DNA from: Amaricoccus macauensis_A
GTDB lineage: Bacteria; Pseudomonadota; Alphaproteobacteria; Rhodobacterales; Rhodobacteraceae
Assembly (NCBI RefSeq): GCF_049800915.1
Contig: NZ_JBNAFY010000003.1
Span: 372,001 to 436,000 of the forward strand
Reading direction: 5' to 3'
Length of the DNA stretch: 64,000 bases
A program made the position numbers and the translations under genes. The notes below the pieces were generated by a model. That model saw nothing but the letters and a program-made list of their open reading frames with translations. It was not told the DNA's origin and searched no databases. Of this stretch, positions 32,078 through 40,985 are shown piece after piece; within the stretch, counting starts at the first letter, position 1; the number at the start of each line of letters is the position of its first letter.

Positions 32078-32527
32078 ATGGCAGGAGCCCCGCGCCTCGC
32101 CGTCCGGGCCATCATCGTCGAGGCCGGCAGATTTCTCCTAGTTAATGCCTACCCCGACAAGGTGAGCGATCTGTGGTGTGCGCCCGGCGGCGGGGTGGAA
32201 GCCCATGCAAGCCTCCCCGACAATCTCGCACGCGAGGTCCGGGAGGAAACAGGCCTCCTCGTCACACCGGGCCGCCTGCTTGCGGTTTCGGAGTTCCACA
32301 GCGAGGCGAGCGGCTTTCACCAGGTGGAGCTGTTCTTCGCTGCCACCCCCGTCTCGACCGCCCTCGATCCCGCCTGGGCGGACCCCGAGGGCATCGTCAC
32401 GGAACGACAGTGGTTCAGCCCGGCAGAACTCGGCGGCGTCCGGTTCAAGCCGGATTTCCTGCCACAACTCGCCTTCGATCCGCCGGCACATGCAATCTAC
32501 GATCCGCTCGAGCCGATGATTGCCTGA
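32078..32527 (+). CDS. Nudix hydrolase
   Basis: 149-residue Nudix-fold pyrophosphatase for a nucleotide-derived substrate. The Nudix box is GGVEAHASLPDNLAREVREE then TGL: the REVREE core is intact, but the conserved Glu after Gx5 is Ala here. The start AVRAIIVEAGRFLLVNAY is typical of small ADP-ribose/NTP-type enzymes. ATG at 32078 is five bases after the purK stop, so it is likely cotranscribed. Substrate unknown. Confidence 0.88.
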   Translation: MAGAPRLAVRAIIVEAGRFLLVNAYPDKVSDLWCAPGGGVEAHASLPDNLAREVREETGLLVTPGRLLAVSEFHSEASGFHQVELFFAATPVSTALDPAWADPEGIVTERQWFSPAELGGVRFKPDFLPQLAFDPPAHAIYDPLEPMIA

Positions 32528-32533
32528 CGAAAC

Positions 32534-32875
32534 TCAGGCGTAGACCGATTCCTTGCCGAAATGCTTCGTCAGCAGATAGTAGATCACCGCGCGATACTTG
32601 GTGCGGTTCGACTGACCATACTGTTCGACGACCTTGGCGATCCCGGCATCGAGATCCGGCCCGTCGCTCAGCCCGAGCTTCTTGATCAGGAACCGCGTCT
32701 TGACCGTCTCGATTTCGGATGGATCGCTCGACGCGACCGTCGCGGAGTCCTTGTTGTAGATCGAAGGCCCGAGCCCGATCACCACCTTCTTGAGCAGATC
32801 CATGTCCGGTTCGACACCGCATTTGGTCTTGAGGTCTTCGGCGTAGGTCGCAATCAGGTCATCGCGCTGGCTCAT
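32534..32875 (-). CDS. DUF2853 family protein
   Basis: 113-residue soluble helical protein. LLKKVVIGLGPSIYNKDSATVASSD and ETVKTRFLIKKLGL then a C-terminal KYRAVIYYLLTKHFGKE match DUF2853. It converges with the Nudix gene, only six bases apart. Function unknown. Confidence 0.88.
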   Translation of the reverse strand: MSQRDDLIATYAEDLKTKCGVEPDMDLLKKVVIGLGPSIYNKDSATVASSDPSEIETVKTRFLIKKLGLSDGPDLDAGIAKVVEQYGQSNRTKYRAVIYYLLTKHFGKESVYA

Positions 32876-32938
32876 GCTTCTGGTCCCTTCGGCTTTCTCC
32901 CCTTGCGCGGGAGACTTTTGGCCCGCGCTCGCCTCAGG

Positions 32939-33490
32939 TCAAGTCCCGCGTTCTTCCACACTAAGACCGTAAACCACATGCGGACGCAGCGGATGTCCCG
33001 CGGCAAGAAGCGGATGCTCGAAATCGAGGTCAGGGATGCGCGTCAAACCGATGCGCCGCATCACTGCCAGAGAGCGCGTGTTTCCTTTGACTGTGAAGGA
33101 AACGATCCGCCCGAGCCCCACTTCGCCGAAACCGTGGTCGAGCCAGGCTTTCGCCGCCTCGCTCGCGATGCCCTGCCCCCAATATTGGCGCGGCAGGCGC
33201 CAGCCGATCTCCGTGATGCCCTGCACGGGACCGGCGAAGGCAACCCGGTTCAGCCCCGCCATTCCGGCAAAGGCCCCATCCGCACGCAGCTCGATTGCCC
33301 CGAAGCCGTTGCCCGCCTCCGCCGAGCGTTTCAGGATCCGGTCGAAGACGGTGTCGCTCTGAGCTCGCGTCAGCGGCGTCGGGAAATGGGCCATCACATC
33401 GGGATCGGCGTTCATCGCGGCAAACGCCTCGCGATCCTTCTCCTCGAACGCCCGCAGACGAAGCCGCGCCGTCTCCAGCGTGCAGGTCAC
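32939..33490 (-). CDS. GNAT N-acetyltransferase (RimJ/RimL type)
   Basis: 183-residue acetyl-CoA dependent transferase. TARLRLRAFEEKDREAFAAM is the usual N-terminus, and ITEIGWRLPRQYWGQGIASE then AAKAWLDHGF carries the acetyl-CoA loop (Q/RxxGxG/A as QYWGQGIA). RIVSFTVKGNTRSLAVMRRIGL is the C-terminal signature. The start is GTG at 33490 overlapping the ribF stop (GTGA), indicating coupling to ribF. The substrate may be a protein N-terminus or a small molecule. Confidence 0.88.
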   Translation of the reverse strand: MTCTLETARLRLRAFEEKDREAFAAMNADPDVMAHFPTPLTRAQSDTVFDRILKRSAEAGNGFGAIELRADGAFAGMAGLNRVAFAGPVQGITEIGWRLPRQYWGQGIASEAAKAWLDHGFGEVGLGRIVSFTVKGNTRSLAVMRRIGLTRIPDLDFEHPLLAAGHPLRPHVVYGLSVEERGT

Positions 33491-34434
33491 GGAGTGGCGG
33501 CCGCCGCGAGCAACCCCCGCGCCTCCTCCACATCCTTGTGCATCTGCGCCACCAGTGCCTTGGCACCCTCGAAGCGCAGCTCCGGCCGCTGATAGGCCAC
33601 CAGCGCAACCGACACCTCCTCGCCATAGAGGTCGCCGGAGAAATCCATGAGATGGACCTCGAGGTTGGGCCGGTTCTGCCCGAAGGTCGGCCGCGCCCCG
33701 ATCGAGGCGCAGCCTGCATACCGCCCCTGGTGCGGGCCAGACAGCACGTCCACCGTCACCGCATAGACACCGAAGCGCGGCTGGTGCAGATCGTCGAGGG
33801 GCAGGTTGATCGTCGGAAAGCCTAGCGTGCGGCCCCGCTTGTCCCCATGCGCGACGCGCCCTTCGATCCGGTGCCAGTGGCCCAGCATCCGCGCGGCTGC
33901 CTGCGGATCGCCCTCCGAAAGCGCCTCGCGAATCGCCGAGGAGGAAAAATCCCCCGTTTCGTCACGCACCAGGGGCGCGATGGTCACACCCATGCCCGTC
34001 TCCGGCTCCATGGTCCGGATCATCTCGATATCGCCACTGCGCCGCTTGCCGAAGCGGAAATCCGCACCGGCTACGAGATGCGAGAGCCCCAGCCCGTCGA
34101 CCAGCACCTCGCGAACGAAGACCTCAGGAGAGAGGGACGCAAGCGCCGCGTCGAACGGGAGTTCGAACAGGATGTCGACGCCCAGCTTCTCGAGCCTGTG
34201 GGCGCGCGCCTCCGCCGTCATGAGCCGGAAGGAGGGCCTGTCGGGCATGAAGAACCGGCGCGGATGCGGCTCGAACGTGACGACGCCGAGCGGCACGCCG
34301 TGCGCCTTCGCTTCCTGACGGGCAATATCGATCACCGATCGATGACCGATATGCACGCCGTCGAAATTTCCGATCGCCGCCGCCGCGCCGCGGTCCTCCG
34401 CGGGGATACCTCGATAACCCTGGTGTCTCTTCAT
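33487..34434 (-). CDS. ribF: bifunctional riboflavin kinase/FAD synthetase
   Basis: Makes FMN and FAD from riboflavin. The 315-residue protein has the adenylyltransferase domain first (AAAIGNFDGVHIGHRSVI, VVTFEPHPRRFFMP, AGADFRFGKRRSGDIEM, FSSSAIREALSEGD) and the kinase domain second (VAHGDKRGRTLGFPTINLPL, and PNLEVHLMDFSGDLYGEEV). ATG at 34434 was chosen; the frame is open further but not family-like. It lies 31 bp downstream of the maoC gene, which shares its strand. Confidence 0.96.
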   Translation of the reverse strand: MKRHQGYRGIPAEDRGAAAAIGNFDGVHIGHRSVIDIARQEAKAHGVPLGVVTFEPHPRRFFMPDRPSFRLMTAEARAHRLEKLGVDILFELPFDAALASLSPEVFVREVLVDGLGLSHLVAGADFRFGKRRSGDIEMIRTMEPETGMGVTIAPLVRDETGDFSSSAIREALSEGDPQAAARMLGHWHRIEGRVAHGDKRGRTLGFPTINLPLDDLHQPRFGVYAVTVDVLSGPHQGRYAGCASIGARPTFGQNRPNLEVHLMDFSGDLYGEEVSVALVAYQRPELRFEGAKALVAQMHKDVEEARGLLAAAATP

Positions 34435-34465
34435 GGCCCCTGCGGGCCAACCGCAGGGCCCTTCG

Positions 34466-34921
34466 TCAGTCGAACTTGCGGCTCGGCGCCAGAACAAGCG
34501 CGTCACCCTTCACTACGACCGTATTGCCTACCCGGCACAGGCATTCAAGGGCGACCCGGCGCTTCGAGTGATCGATGTCCTTTACCGATACCACCGCCTC
34601 GACCCGATCGCCCGGACGAACCGGCGCGAGGAACTTGAGATCCTGCTTGAGATAAACCGTGCCGTGGCCCGGAAGCTGCTCACCGATGACCGCCGAAATC
34701 AGCCCTGCCGTCAGCATCCCATGGGCAATCCGGCCTTCGAAGATCGTGTCGCGGGCGTAGTCATCATCCAGATGCACTGGGTTGTGGTCCGTCGAAAGCT
34801 CGGCGAACATCTCGATTTCCTTGTCGCCGATCGTCTTCGAAAGCGAGCGGGTCATCCCGATCTCGAGATCTTCTATGCAGATCGTGCCGATCGGTAGGTT
34901 GTGGCCTCTGGTATCCAACAT
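34466..34921 (-). CDS. MaoC-family (R)-specific enoyl-CoA hydratase-like protein
   Basis: Hot-dog fold hydratase of 151 residues; likely hydrates trans-2-enoyl-CoA to (R)-3-hydroxyacyl-CoA. The hydratase 2 motif is intact: LSTDHNPVHLDDDYARDTIF with catalytic Asp/His in DHNPVH, followed by GRIAHGMLTAGLIS. Such PhaJ-like enzymes can feed polyhydroxyalkanoate synthesis. ATG at 34921 gives the full-length protein; an internal ATG at 34855 is possible. TGC-rich palindromic sequence lies upstream. It is followed by ribF. Confidence 0.88.
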   Translation of the reverse strand: MLDTRGHNLPIGTICIEDLEIGMTRSLSKTIGDKEIEMFAELSTDHNPVHLDDDYARDTIFEGRIAHGMLTAGLISAVIGEQLPGHGTVYLKQDLKFLAPVRPGDRVEAVVSVKDIDHSKRRVALECLCRVGNTVVVKGDALVLAPSRKFD

Positions 34922-35246
34922 CTCACTCTAACGCCTCGCGAACCATGTTGCAGTGCGGCAAACATATCAGTTTTTGCACGAGCGTGCAACACGTCTGCGC
35001 AACTATATTTCATGATAGGACCAATGTCGTAACTTTATTACGCGCTGGTTTTGTCACCTTCTGGCAACGATCTTTCCTGCAAACCGCCGGTTTCGCGGCT
35101 TTCGCGAGGTAACACACTGATAAATTGCGCGTCATGGTATGATTGCGCACTTGAATGACCACTCAAGAACCGGAAGATTAAGCAGGCCACCCCACCGCAG
35201 GGCAGGAGGCAATCCTCAACCGTCATCCCCTCCCGAAAGGCCCTCC
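34922..35246. other. divergent intergenic region upstream of maoC
   Basis: 325 bp, AT-rich around 34970-35150, no credible gene. It holds the palindrome listed next and, at 35120-35150, an AT-rich stretch that may be the promoter of the membrane protein gene. Confidence 0.5.
34974..34989 (-). promoter_or_regulatory. TGC-rich palindrome upstream of maoC
   Basis: Perfect inverted repeat TTGCACG-AG-CGTGCAA, 53 bp before the maoC ATG, flanked by further TTGCAGTGCGGCAA and CTGCGCAA. TGC/GCA-rich sites are known to bind the PHA regulator PhaR in related bacteria; assignment to PhaR here is inference. Confidence 0.5.
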
Positions 35247-35726
35247 ATGCAGACATCCGCCAAGGACACGATCCAGAATATCGCCATCGCTGGTCTCGTC
35301 GGCCAGTTCGCCTTCGAGGCCTATGCCTGGCTGCTCTCGCCCGCCCTCTTCGGCCCGGCTCTCCAGCCCTCGAACCTCGTCATGGCAATCGCCGCGAAAC
35401 TGACCGGCGCACAGATTCCCTATGGCGCGGCCTTCGTGCTGCACTTTCTCATCGGCAGCTTCGGATTCGCGGCCCTAGTGTGGCTTCTGAAGCGGGTTAC
35501 GGGCTGGAGCTATATCCTTGCGGGCGGTGTCACCGGCTTCGCGCTCTGGTTCGTCGCCCAGGGCGTCCTCGCCCCATTCATCGGCCGCAGTTTCATGATG
35601 GGCTTCGGCTCCTACACCCAGTCATCCTTCGTGTCGCATGTGGGCATGACCCTCGTCATGGGCGCGGTATTGCGCACCCTCGAGAACCGCCAAGGCAGCG
35701 CGGACCAGGTCTCTCAACTCGGCTGA
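35247..35726 (+). CDS. hypothetical membrane protein
   Basis: 159 residues with four predicted membrane helices (IAIAGLVGQFAFEAYAWLL, FVLHFLIGSFGFAALVWLL, ILAGGVTGFALWFVAQGVL and VSHVGMTLVMGAVL). No recognised family. The ATG at 35247 is preceded by GAAAGG; residues encoded upstream are Pro/Arg-rich and unlike a membrane protein. It is convergent with the EamA transporter. Confidence 0.75.
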   Translation: MQTSAKDTIQNIAIAGLVGQFAFEAYAWLLSPALFGPALQPSNLVMAIAAKLTGAQIPYGAAFVLHFLIGSFGFAALVWLLKRVTGWSYILAGGVTGFALWFVAQGVLAPFIGRSFMMGFGSYTQSSFVSHVGMTLVMGAVLRTLENRQGSADQVSQLG

Positions 35727-35757
35727 GGACGGGCCGGTTGGTCGCGCGCCGGTCCAC

Positions 35758-36693
35758 TCAGGCCCGGCATGCCTGACCCGGCGCCGCCTTCCCCAGCGGT
35801 GTCACGGTCCTTGCTCCGGCCTTTCGCCGCTGACCCACCTGCAGAACCGCGACCCCGGAAAGGATCAGCGTGATCGCGGCAATCTCGGGAAGCCCCACGC
35901 GCTCGCCCGCAAGCCAGCCGATCAGCAACGCCACGACCGGTGGCAGATAGGTCGATCCCGAAGCAGCCACGGCACCGAGTTCCTGCAACAAGTAATAGTA
36001 GATCAGATAGGCGAGCCCCGTGCCCAGCGCGCCAAGCCCGATCACCATGCCGATCGCGGCATTCCAGTCCGACGTGATGGCGCCGATCCCCGACAAGTCG
36101 GTAAAGGCGAAGAGCACCACTGTCGCGATTCCGGTCTGCCAGGTGGCAAGCGCCAGCGGCGGCAATTTATAGGGTGAGAGGAACCGCCGCGCGTAGACAA
36201 AAGACAGCCCGATACTGAGCGCGCCCAGCATCATCCAGAGAATACCCACCGGGTCGAGCGCCGCGCCCGCAGATTCCCAGGGGCGCGCAACCAGAACCAC
36301 ACCGGCCAGCCCAAGCGCCACACCGAGGAAGCTCAGAGCCCCGCCCCGTTCCCCCGGAAGAAAGATGAGCGCACAGAGAAAGGTGAAGAGCGCGATCGAA
36401 CCGGTCAACACCCCTGCAACCCCGGAAGGCAGCAGCGCCAGCCCCTGCGCGAAGGCGAAATAGTAGAAGGCCGTCGCCAGCATCGCCATTGCCGCGAAGT
36501 GCGGCAGAAGCCGCAGTTGATCGCGCCGGATCACCCCCTGCCGCCACGCGACGAAAGCCAGCGGCAGGAACCCGAGGAGCACGCGCAGGAAGGTCACCTG
36601 CGCCGGCGAAATGATCGCGACGGCCCATTTCATGTAGATGAAGTTCGAGCCCCAGATGACTCCGAGAAACACGAAAATGGCATAGACACGCAT
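35758..36693 (-). CDS. DMT-superfamily (EamA) transporter
   Basis: 311-residue inner-membrane transporter with about ten helices in two EamA repeats: FLGVIWGSNFIYMKWAVAII near the start and GALSIGLSFVYARRFLS opening the second half. Likely exports a metabolite or amino acid; the substrate is unknown. It is divergent from a LysR regulator (164 bp between starts), a common arrangement in which the regulator controls the transporter. Confidence 0.88.
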   Translation of the reverse strand: MRVYAIFVFLGVIWGSNFIYMKWAVAIISPAQVTFLRVLLGFLPLAFVAWRQGVIRRDQLRLLPHFAAMAMLATAFYYFAFAQGLALLPSGVAGVLTGSIALFTFLCALIFLPGERGGALSFLGVALGLAGVVLVARPWESAGAALDPVGILWMMLGALSIGLSFVYARRFLSPYKLPPLALATWQTGIATVVLFAFTDLSGIGAITSDWNAAIGMVIGLGALGTGLAYLIYYYLLQELGAVAASGSTYLPPVVALLIGWLAGERVGLPEIAAITLILSGVAVLQVGQRRKAGARTVTPLGKAAPGQACRA

Positions 36694-36831
36694 CACGGAA
36701 ACCTCCAGTGACAGGAGTGCGTTTACAGGCTTGGACCCGCACCCCGGCGGGAGCATTTGGCCTCAAGCCGCATTTCCGTCGTCTTTACAGAAGTCCGACA
36801 CGATTGACGCGCCAGTTCGCCTGCGTCTATG

Positions 36832-36848
36832 CAGTAGAAAAACTACAG
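36832..36848. promoter_or_regulatory. imperfect palindrome before the LysR gene
   Basis: CAGTAG-AAAAA-CTACAG, a near-palindrome with one mismatch, 9 bp before the LysR ATG, in the divergent eamA/lysR promoter region. It could be the regulator's own site. Confidence 0.35.
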
Positions 36849-36857
36849 GGTTCCGTC

Positions 36858-37733
36858 ATGAGCCTCTCCACCGGCCGCCTGCCGCCCCTCAATGCGCTCC
36901 GCGCGTTCGAGGCCGCCGGGCGCAGCCTCAGCTTCCGGGCCGCCGCCGACGAACTGGGCGTGACACAAGGCGCGGTGGCCCAGCATGTGCGCGGCCTGGA
37001 GGAGCGTTTCGGTTTCACGCTCTTCCAGCGCCTGCCCCGCGGCCTCGCCCTCACCGAGCGCGGCGCGGCCTATTTCGCCGATGTCCGCCGCGCCTTCGAA
37101 CTGCTGACCGAGGCCACGGACACGGTTCTGGCCCGCCCCAAGGTCGTCACGCTCTCGGTCACGCCCACATTCGCCTCGCGCTGCCTGATGCCCCGCTTGC
37201 CGCGCTTCACGGCGGATCACCCCGAAATAGAGTTGCGAATCGTCGCTACCGACAAGGTCTCCGACATGCCCCGCGACGGCGTCGACCTCGCGGTCCGGCT
37301 TGCAAAGCCCCCCTTCCCGCTCGGCATTTCCGCCCAACTGCTGTTTCCCCAGGAGATGATCGCGGTGGCGGCTCCGGGCCTCTTTCCCCCCGAGGATCTG
37401 CCGCTCGGGCCCGAGCGGCTTTCACAGGTGACGATCCTCGATGATGGCATCGGGGAATGGGGCCGCCTGCTGCAGGGACGCGCGCCTCGGACACGGCTCC
37501 GCTTCAACCAGACCGCGCTCGTCATCGACGCCGCCATTGCCGGTCAGGGCATCGCCATGGCGATCCCGGTCTTTCTCGCCGGCCCGCTCGCCGCCGGCCA
37601 GCTTGTGCGCATCACCGACGAGACCTATGCCACCCCCAAGGGCTACTACCTCGTCACGCCCAAACAGCCTCAGGCCCCTGCCGCCACGGCAATCGTGGCC
37701 GACTGGCTCGCTGGCGAGAACTGGACGGCCTAA
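36858..37733 (+). CDS. LysR-family regulator (GcvA-like)
   Basis: 291-residue transcription regulator. The winged helix-turn-helix PPLNALRAFEAAGRSLSFRA, AADELGVTQGAVAQHVRGLEERFGFTLFQRL (typical GcvA/AmpR subgroup) is followed by the periplasmic-binding-like effector domain (VTLSVTPTFASRCLMPRLPRF; GVDLAVRLAKPPF). The start ATG at 36858 is family-consistent. Divergent from the EamA transporter, its probable target. The effector is unknown. Confidence 0.92.
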   Translation: MSLSTGRLPPLNALRAFEAAGRSLSFRAAADELGVTQGAVAQHVRGLEERFGFTLFQRLPRGLALTERGAAYFADVRRAFELLTEATDTVLARPKVVTLSVTPTFASRCLMPRLPRFTADHPEIELRIVATDKVSDMPRDGVDLAVRLAKPPFPLGISAQLLFPQEMIAVAAPGLFPPEDLPLGPERLSQVTILDDGIGEWGRLLQGRAPRTRLRFNQTALVIDAAIAGQGIAMAIPVFLAGPLAAGQLVRITDETYATPKGYYLVTPKQPQAPAATAIVADWLAGENWTA

Positions 37734-37956
37734 GCGGCTCTCTCGCGGTTTACGGAGTTACTCAAAGTTCAATGAAACAGATCTGGCAGGCCTGATCTAA
37801 CCGCAGCCCCGCTTGGCTCACGCCCAAAGTAAACCTCGCTTAAACCAGGCGGAATACGACAAAAGTCACATCCGACCGGTTATTTTTTTTGTACCGTGGA
37901 GGTTCGCATTCTTCCGCGAAGACGAATTTTCAATTCAGTTATTCAGGAGAAAGATC

Positions 37957-39888
37957 GTGAGATACATTTCTTGCTTCATGTCTGTGTGCCTTCTCGCATT
38001 AGGATTTCCATCCTTTTCAAGCGCACAAGAAACCTTCAGCTTCCCCGCCCGGGCCTCTGACATTCCATCCGACGCAAACTGGACAGTCAACGAGTTCAGC
38101 GAAGGCGCGTTCATCATGGATCTCAACGTCCGGCGATGGTCGGGCGGAAGCTGGCGCGGAAGCTCTGGTGGCTCAGCAAACAGCGCAAACTACGATTGGG
38201 ATGTTCCCCTCTATGCGCCCGCCAGTGGCTTCATAGTCAGTTGCTGGCGCAACTTCCCCGACCACCCTACGGCGGGCGGAACGCATCCCGACTTCCCGTC
38301 TCGTATCTTTGGCGGCGGGAACTTCGTCTACATCGTGACCGATGAAGGTAACGGTATCAGCATCAATCACCTCAAATCCGGTTCTCTCCCGGCACATCTG
38401 TGCCCCGTGAACGCGGGCAATGCGGCTTATCCGAATACAACCCGCAAGGAGGGCGACTGGCGCGTCGCGGCATATATCGACGATCCTGCCGACTGGGTCC
38501 GGATCGAAGAGGGCGAGTTTATCGGGACGGTCGGCAACAGCGGTCGGTCCAGCGGGCCGCATCTTCACATTTCCAGCCAGCCTGTCCTGTCTCAGACCGG
38601 TGACAACGGGCGCATCGAACTCGGCGACGCACAGGCCATGCGGTTTCGCAATGTCTGGGGTCATGGCTACGACCATGATAGCAGGCCCGATGCGGAAGAC
38701 TGGTATCGCTGGCGTGGCGCGGAATTTACTGGCAATCCGGATTGCGATGGCTTTTCGCCCAATACGCCCTCCTGCCGATACAAGTCGATTCTGCCCTCGC
38801 CATTCCTGCGCCGTGCCACCGCATCTGCGGGCACGGTCGCTTCGTCCATGGACACGCTCTTCGTATCTCAGAACCGGATGGTGACGGCCACAATCGGCCA
38901 ATCGGATGGCCGGCTGAAGCTGATCGCCTGGGACCTTGTCGGCCTGGATCAGATCAATCGTCGGGGCGATCTGTCAGATGGTATCGTGAAGGACGTCCAT
39001 CTCGCCAGAACTGCAAGCAACATGGTCCTCGCCGCAGTTCGTCAAACGGATGATCGGCTCAGAATGGCCGCATTCCGGGTCGGTCCATTCGGCACCCTTT
39101 CGAAGGTTGCCGAGAAGACTTACGGCAAGATTTCCTGGCTGGACATGGCCGAAATTCCTGGCGTGAACAAAAGAGCTGTTGCTGCGATGCGAACGAACAG
39201 CGGCGAGCTCAAATTGATCGCTTTCGATACATCAACAGTCATCCAGGACGGCGAGACCGTGCATTCGATCAATCGGCTCGGCGAGATTGGCGGCCCAGCG
39301 ATCAGCGCAGTCGCCGTTTCTCATACCCGCAGCTTCTCGGGCGTATACGCGGCCCAGCGCCTCTCGGACGGCACCCTCAAGGTCACGCCGTACCAACTAT
39401 CCTCCAGCGGGATGCGTTTCACCGCAGGAACGCCGGCCAGCGCAGGGTCGATAGGCAATAGCCTCGACGTCGCTCCATTGCCTTCGGGCGTGGCCGTATC
39501 GGTTCGAGATGGTCAGGGACGACTGCGGACGATGAGCTGGGGCCTGGACAGCGCTGGCAATCTTGATCCGCAGCGCAAGGCAACAGTCGTCGATTTCGCG
39601 GTGTCTCAGATCGAGCTCATGACAACTCCGCATGGCGCTTCGAACCTTGCCGGGATCGTCCGCAACGGGAACGGCGATCTCGAGCTTGTGGGGTTCGCCG
39701 CTGATGACGATGGCTCCAACCTGCGACGGCTCGGTGCCTCGCGGGCCGGAGGCATCAGTGGCCTGGCGGCAGCCGCAGTCTCTCGCTCGTATTCGAGCGG
39801 CCCCCGCGACATGATCGTGACAGCCGTTCGCGACGACGACGCCGGACTGCGCCTGATCACCTGGGACACCAATCTGAACGCCCCATGA
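37957..39888 (+). CDS. secreted M23-like (LytM) protein with C-terminal repeat domain
   Basis: 643 residues. GTG at 37957 follows CAGGAG and begins a signal peptide (MRYISCFMSVCLLALGFPSF, cleavage after SSAQ). Residues ~25-215 resemble a LytM/M23 peptidase: NYDWDVPLYAPASGFIV, then VYIVTDEGNGISINHL and VGNSGRSSGPHLHI. The HLH zinc motif (202-204) is present, but the first zinc His of HxxxD is Asn78. From ~290 to the end there are about seven repeats ending in motifs like GRLKLIAWD, DRLRMAAF, GELKLIAFD, GRLRTMSWG, GDLELVGFA, AGLRLITWD, suggesting a beta-propeller. Possibly a degenerate peptidase with a binding domain. Lone gene. Confidence 0.75.
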   Translation: MRYISCFMSVCLLALGFPSFSSAQETFSFPARASDIPSDANWTVNEFSEGAFIMDLNVRRWSGGSWRGSSGGSANSANYDWDVPLYAPASGFIVSCWRNFPDHPTAGGTHPDFPSRIFGGGNFVYIVTDEGNGISINHLKSGSLPAHLCPVNAGNAAYPNTTRKEGDWRVAAYIDDPADWVRIEEGEFIGTVGNSGRSSGPHLHISSQPVLSQTGDNGRIELGDAQAMRFRNVWGHGYDHDSRPDAEDWYRWRGAEFTGNPDCDGFSPNTPSCRYKSILPSPFLRRATASAGTVASSMDTLFVSQNRMVTATIGQSDGRLKLIAWDLVGLDQINRRGDLSDGIVKDVHLARTASNMVLAAVRQTDDRLRMAAFRVGPFGTLSKVAEKTYGKISWLDMAEIPGVNKRAVAAMRTNSGELKLIAFDTSTVIQDGETVHSINRLGEIGGPAISAVAVSHTRSFSGVYAAQRLSDGTLKVTPYQLSSSGMRFTAGTPASAGSIGNSLDVAPLPSGVAVSVRDGQGRLRTMSWGLDSAGNLDPQRKATVVDFAVSQIELMTTPHGASNLAGIVRNGNGDLELVGFAADDDGSNLRRLGASRAGGISGLAAAAVSRSYSSGPRDMIVTAVRDDDAGLRLITWDTNLNAP

Positions 39889-39897
39889 AGAATCGCG

Positions 39898-39924
39898 AAG
39901 GCGGGGATCTACCTTCCCCGCCTT
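39898..39924 (+). terminator. GC-rich hairpin between convergent genes
   Basis: AAGGCGGGG / CCCCGCCTT, 9-bp stem with a 9-base loop, nine bases after the M23-like gene stop and just before the HAD gene 3' end. There is no T-run on the plus side; on the minus strand the T-run precedes the stem. A weak shared terminator. Confidence 0.5.
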
Positions 39925-39938
39925 CCAGCAAAAAACCT

Positions 39939-40817
39939 CTACTTCAAAAAACCCATCGCGAACTTGGGCGCGAGCTTGGCCTGCTCCAGAAGCACATGCA
40001 GCTTTGCCGCATCCGGCCCGGCATCGGGCGTCGTTGCGGTCTCCGCCGCCGCCAGCCCGCCGGTGATGTAGATCGCGTCGAGCGCCTCGCCCATCGCGCC
40101 CAAGATATCCGTCGCGATTCCGTCCCCGATGCACAGGATGTCCTGCGCTTCCACCGCCTCGCCCGTCGCCTTCGCCAGATCGTCGCGCGCGAGGCTGTAG
40201 ATCGGCGGATGCGGCTTGCCGAAATAGTAGCTCTTGCCGCCGGCTTCCGTGTAGGCCTTCGCAATCGCGCCCGCGCAGTAGATCCGCTGCTCGCCCACGT
40301 CCACGATCACGTCCGGGTTGGCGCAGAGGAGCTTCAACCCCTTGGTCTTGCCGTAGAGAATCGTTGCCCGGTAATCCTCCGGCGTCTCGGTCTGATCGTC
40401 GAAGAGCCCGGTGCAGATGATGCCCTCGGCCTCCTCCAGCGGCACCCGCTCGACGTCGAAAGGCGTGCCGTCCGCATCCTCGAAGAAGCCCAGATCGCGC
40501 TCTGGCCCGATGTGGTAGACCTTCCGCCCAAACGCGCCCGAGGCCATCGCGGCCTGCGCCGCATCCCCCGAACTCACGATCAGGTCATAACACTCCCGCG
40601 GCGCGCCCAGCCCCTCGAGCTGCACCGCCACGTTCCTGCGCGGTCGCGGCGAGTTGGTGAGCAGCACCACGCGCCCCCCGCCCTCGCGGAACCGGATCAG
40701 CGCCTCGACAGCAGCCGGAAAGGCCCGCACCCCGTCATGCAAACAGCCCCAGAGATCGCAGAAGAGCGTGTTGTAGCCCGGATCGATCTCCCGGAGTGAC
40801 TGGATAATCTTCGTCAT
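39939..40817 (-). CDS. HAD-family phosphatase (TIGR01459-like)
   Basis: 292-residue hydrolase of the NagD-like HAD subfamily. Motif I is LFCDLWGCLHDG with the nucleophile Asp but Trp in place of the second Asp, as is usual for this subfamily; motif II VVLLTNSPRPR; motif III/IV GKPHPPIYSLA and ILCIGDGIATDILGAMG. The substrate is probably a phosphorylated sugar or cofactor. The start at 40817 was chosen because the frame upstream is not conserved. It is divergent from a methyltransferase. Confidence 0.87.
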   Translation of the reverse strand: MTKIIQSLREIDPGYNTLFCDLWGCLHDGVRAFPAAVEALIRFREGGGRVVLLTNSPRPRRNVAVQLEGLGAPRECYDLIVSSGDAAQAAMASGAFGRKVYHIGPERDLGFFEDADGTPFDVERVPLEEAEGIICTGLFDDQTETPEDYRATILYGKTKGLKLLCANPDVIVDVGEQRIYCAGAIAKAYTEAGGKSYYFGKPHPPIYSLARDDLAKATGEAVEAQDILCIGDGIATDILGAMGEALDAIYITGGLAAAETATTPDAGPDAAKLHVLLEQAKLAPKFAMGFLK

Positions 40818-40985
40818 CAGAACCCTCGCCTCGCCGCGCATCGCGGCCAGGAGGGACCTAGCCGATTCCCCTGCGGAATTCAAAGCGGCGGTTGCAACCC
40901 TCCAATTCCTGCAATCCCGTTAACCATTTGGGAGAGCATTCACGCTAGCCCGGACTCAACCCCGATTCATGCGAGAACCGCCACG

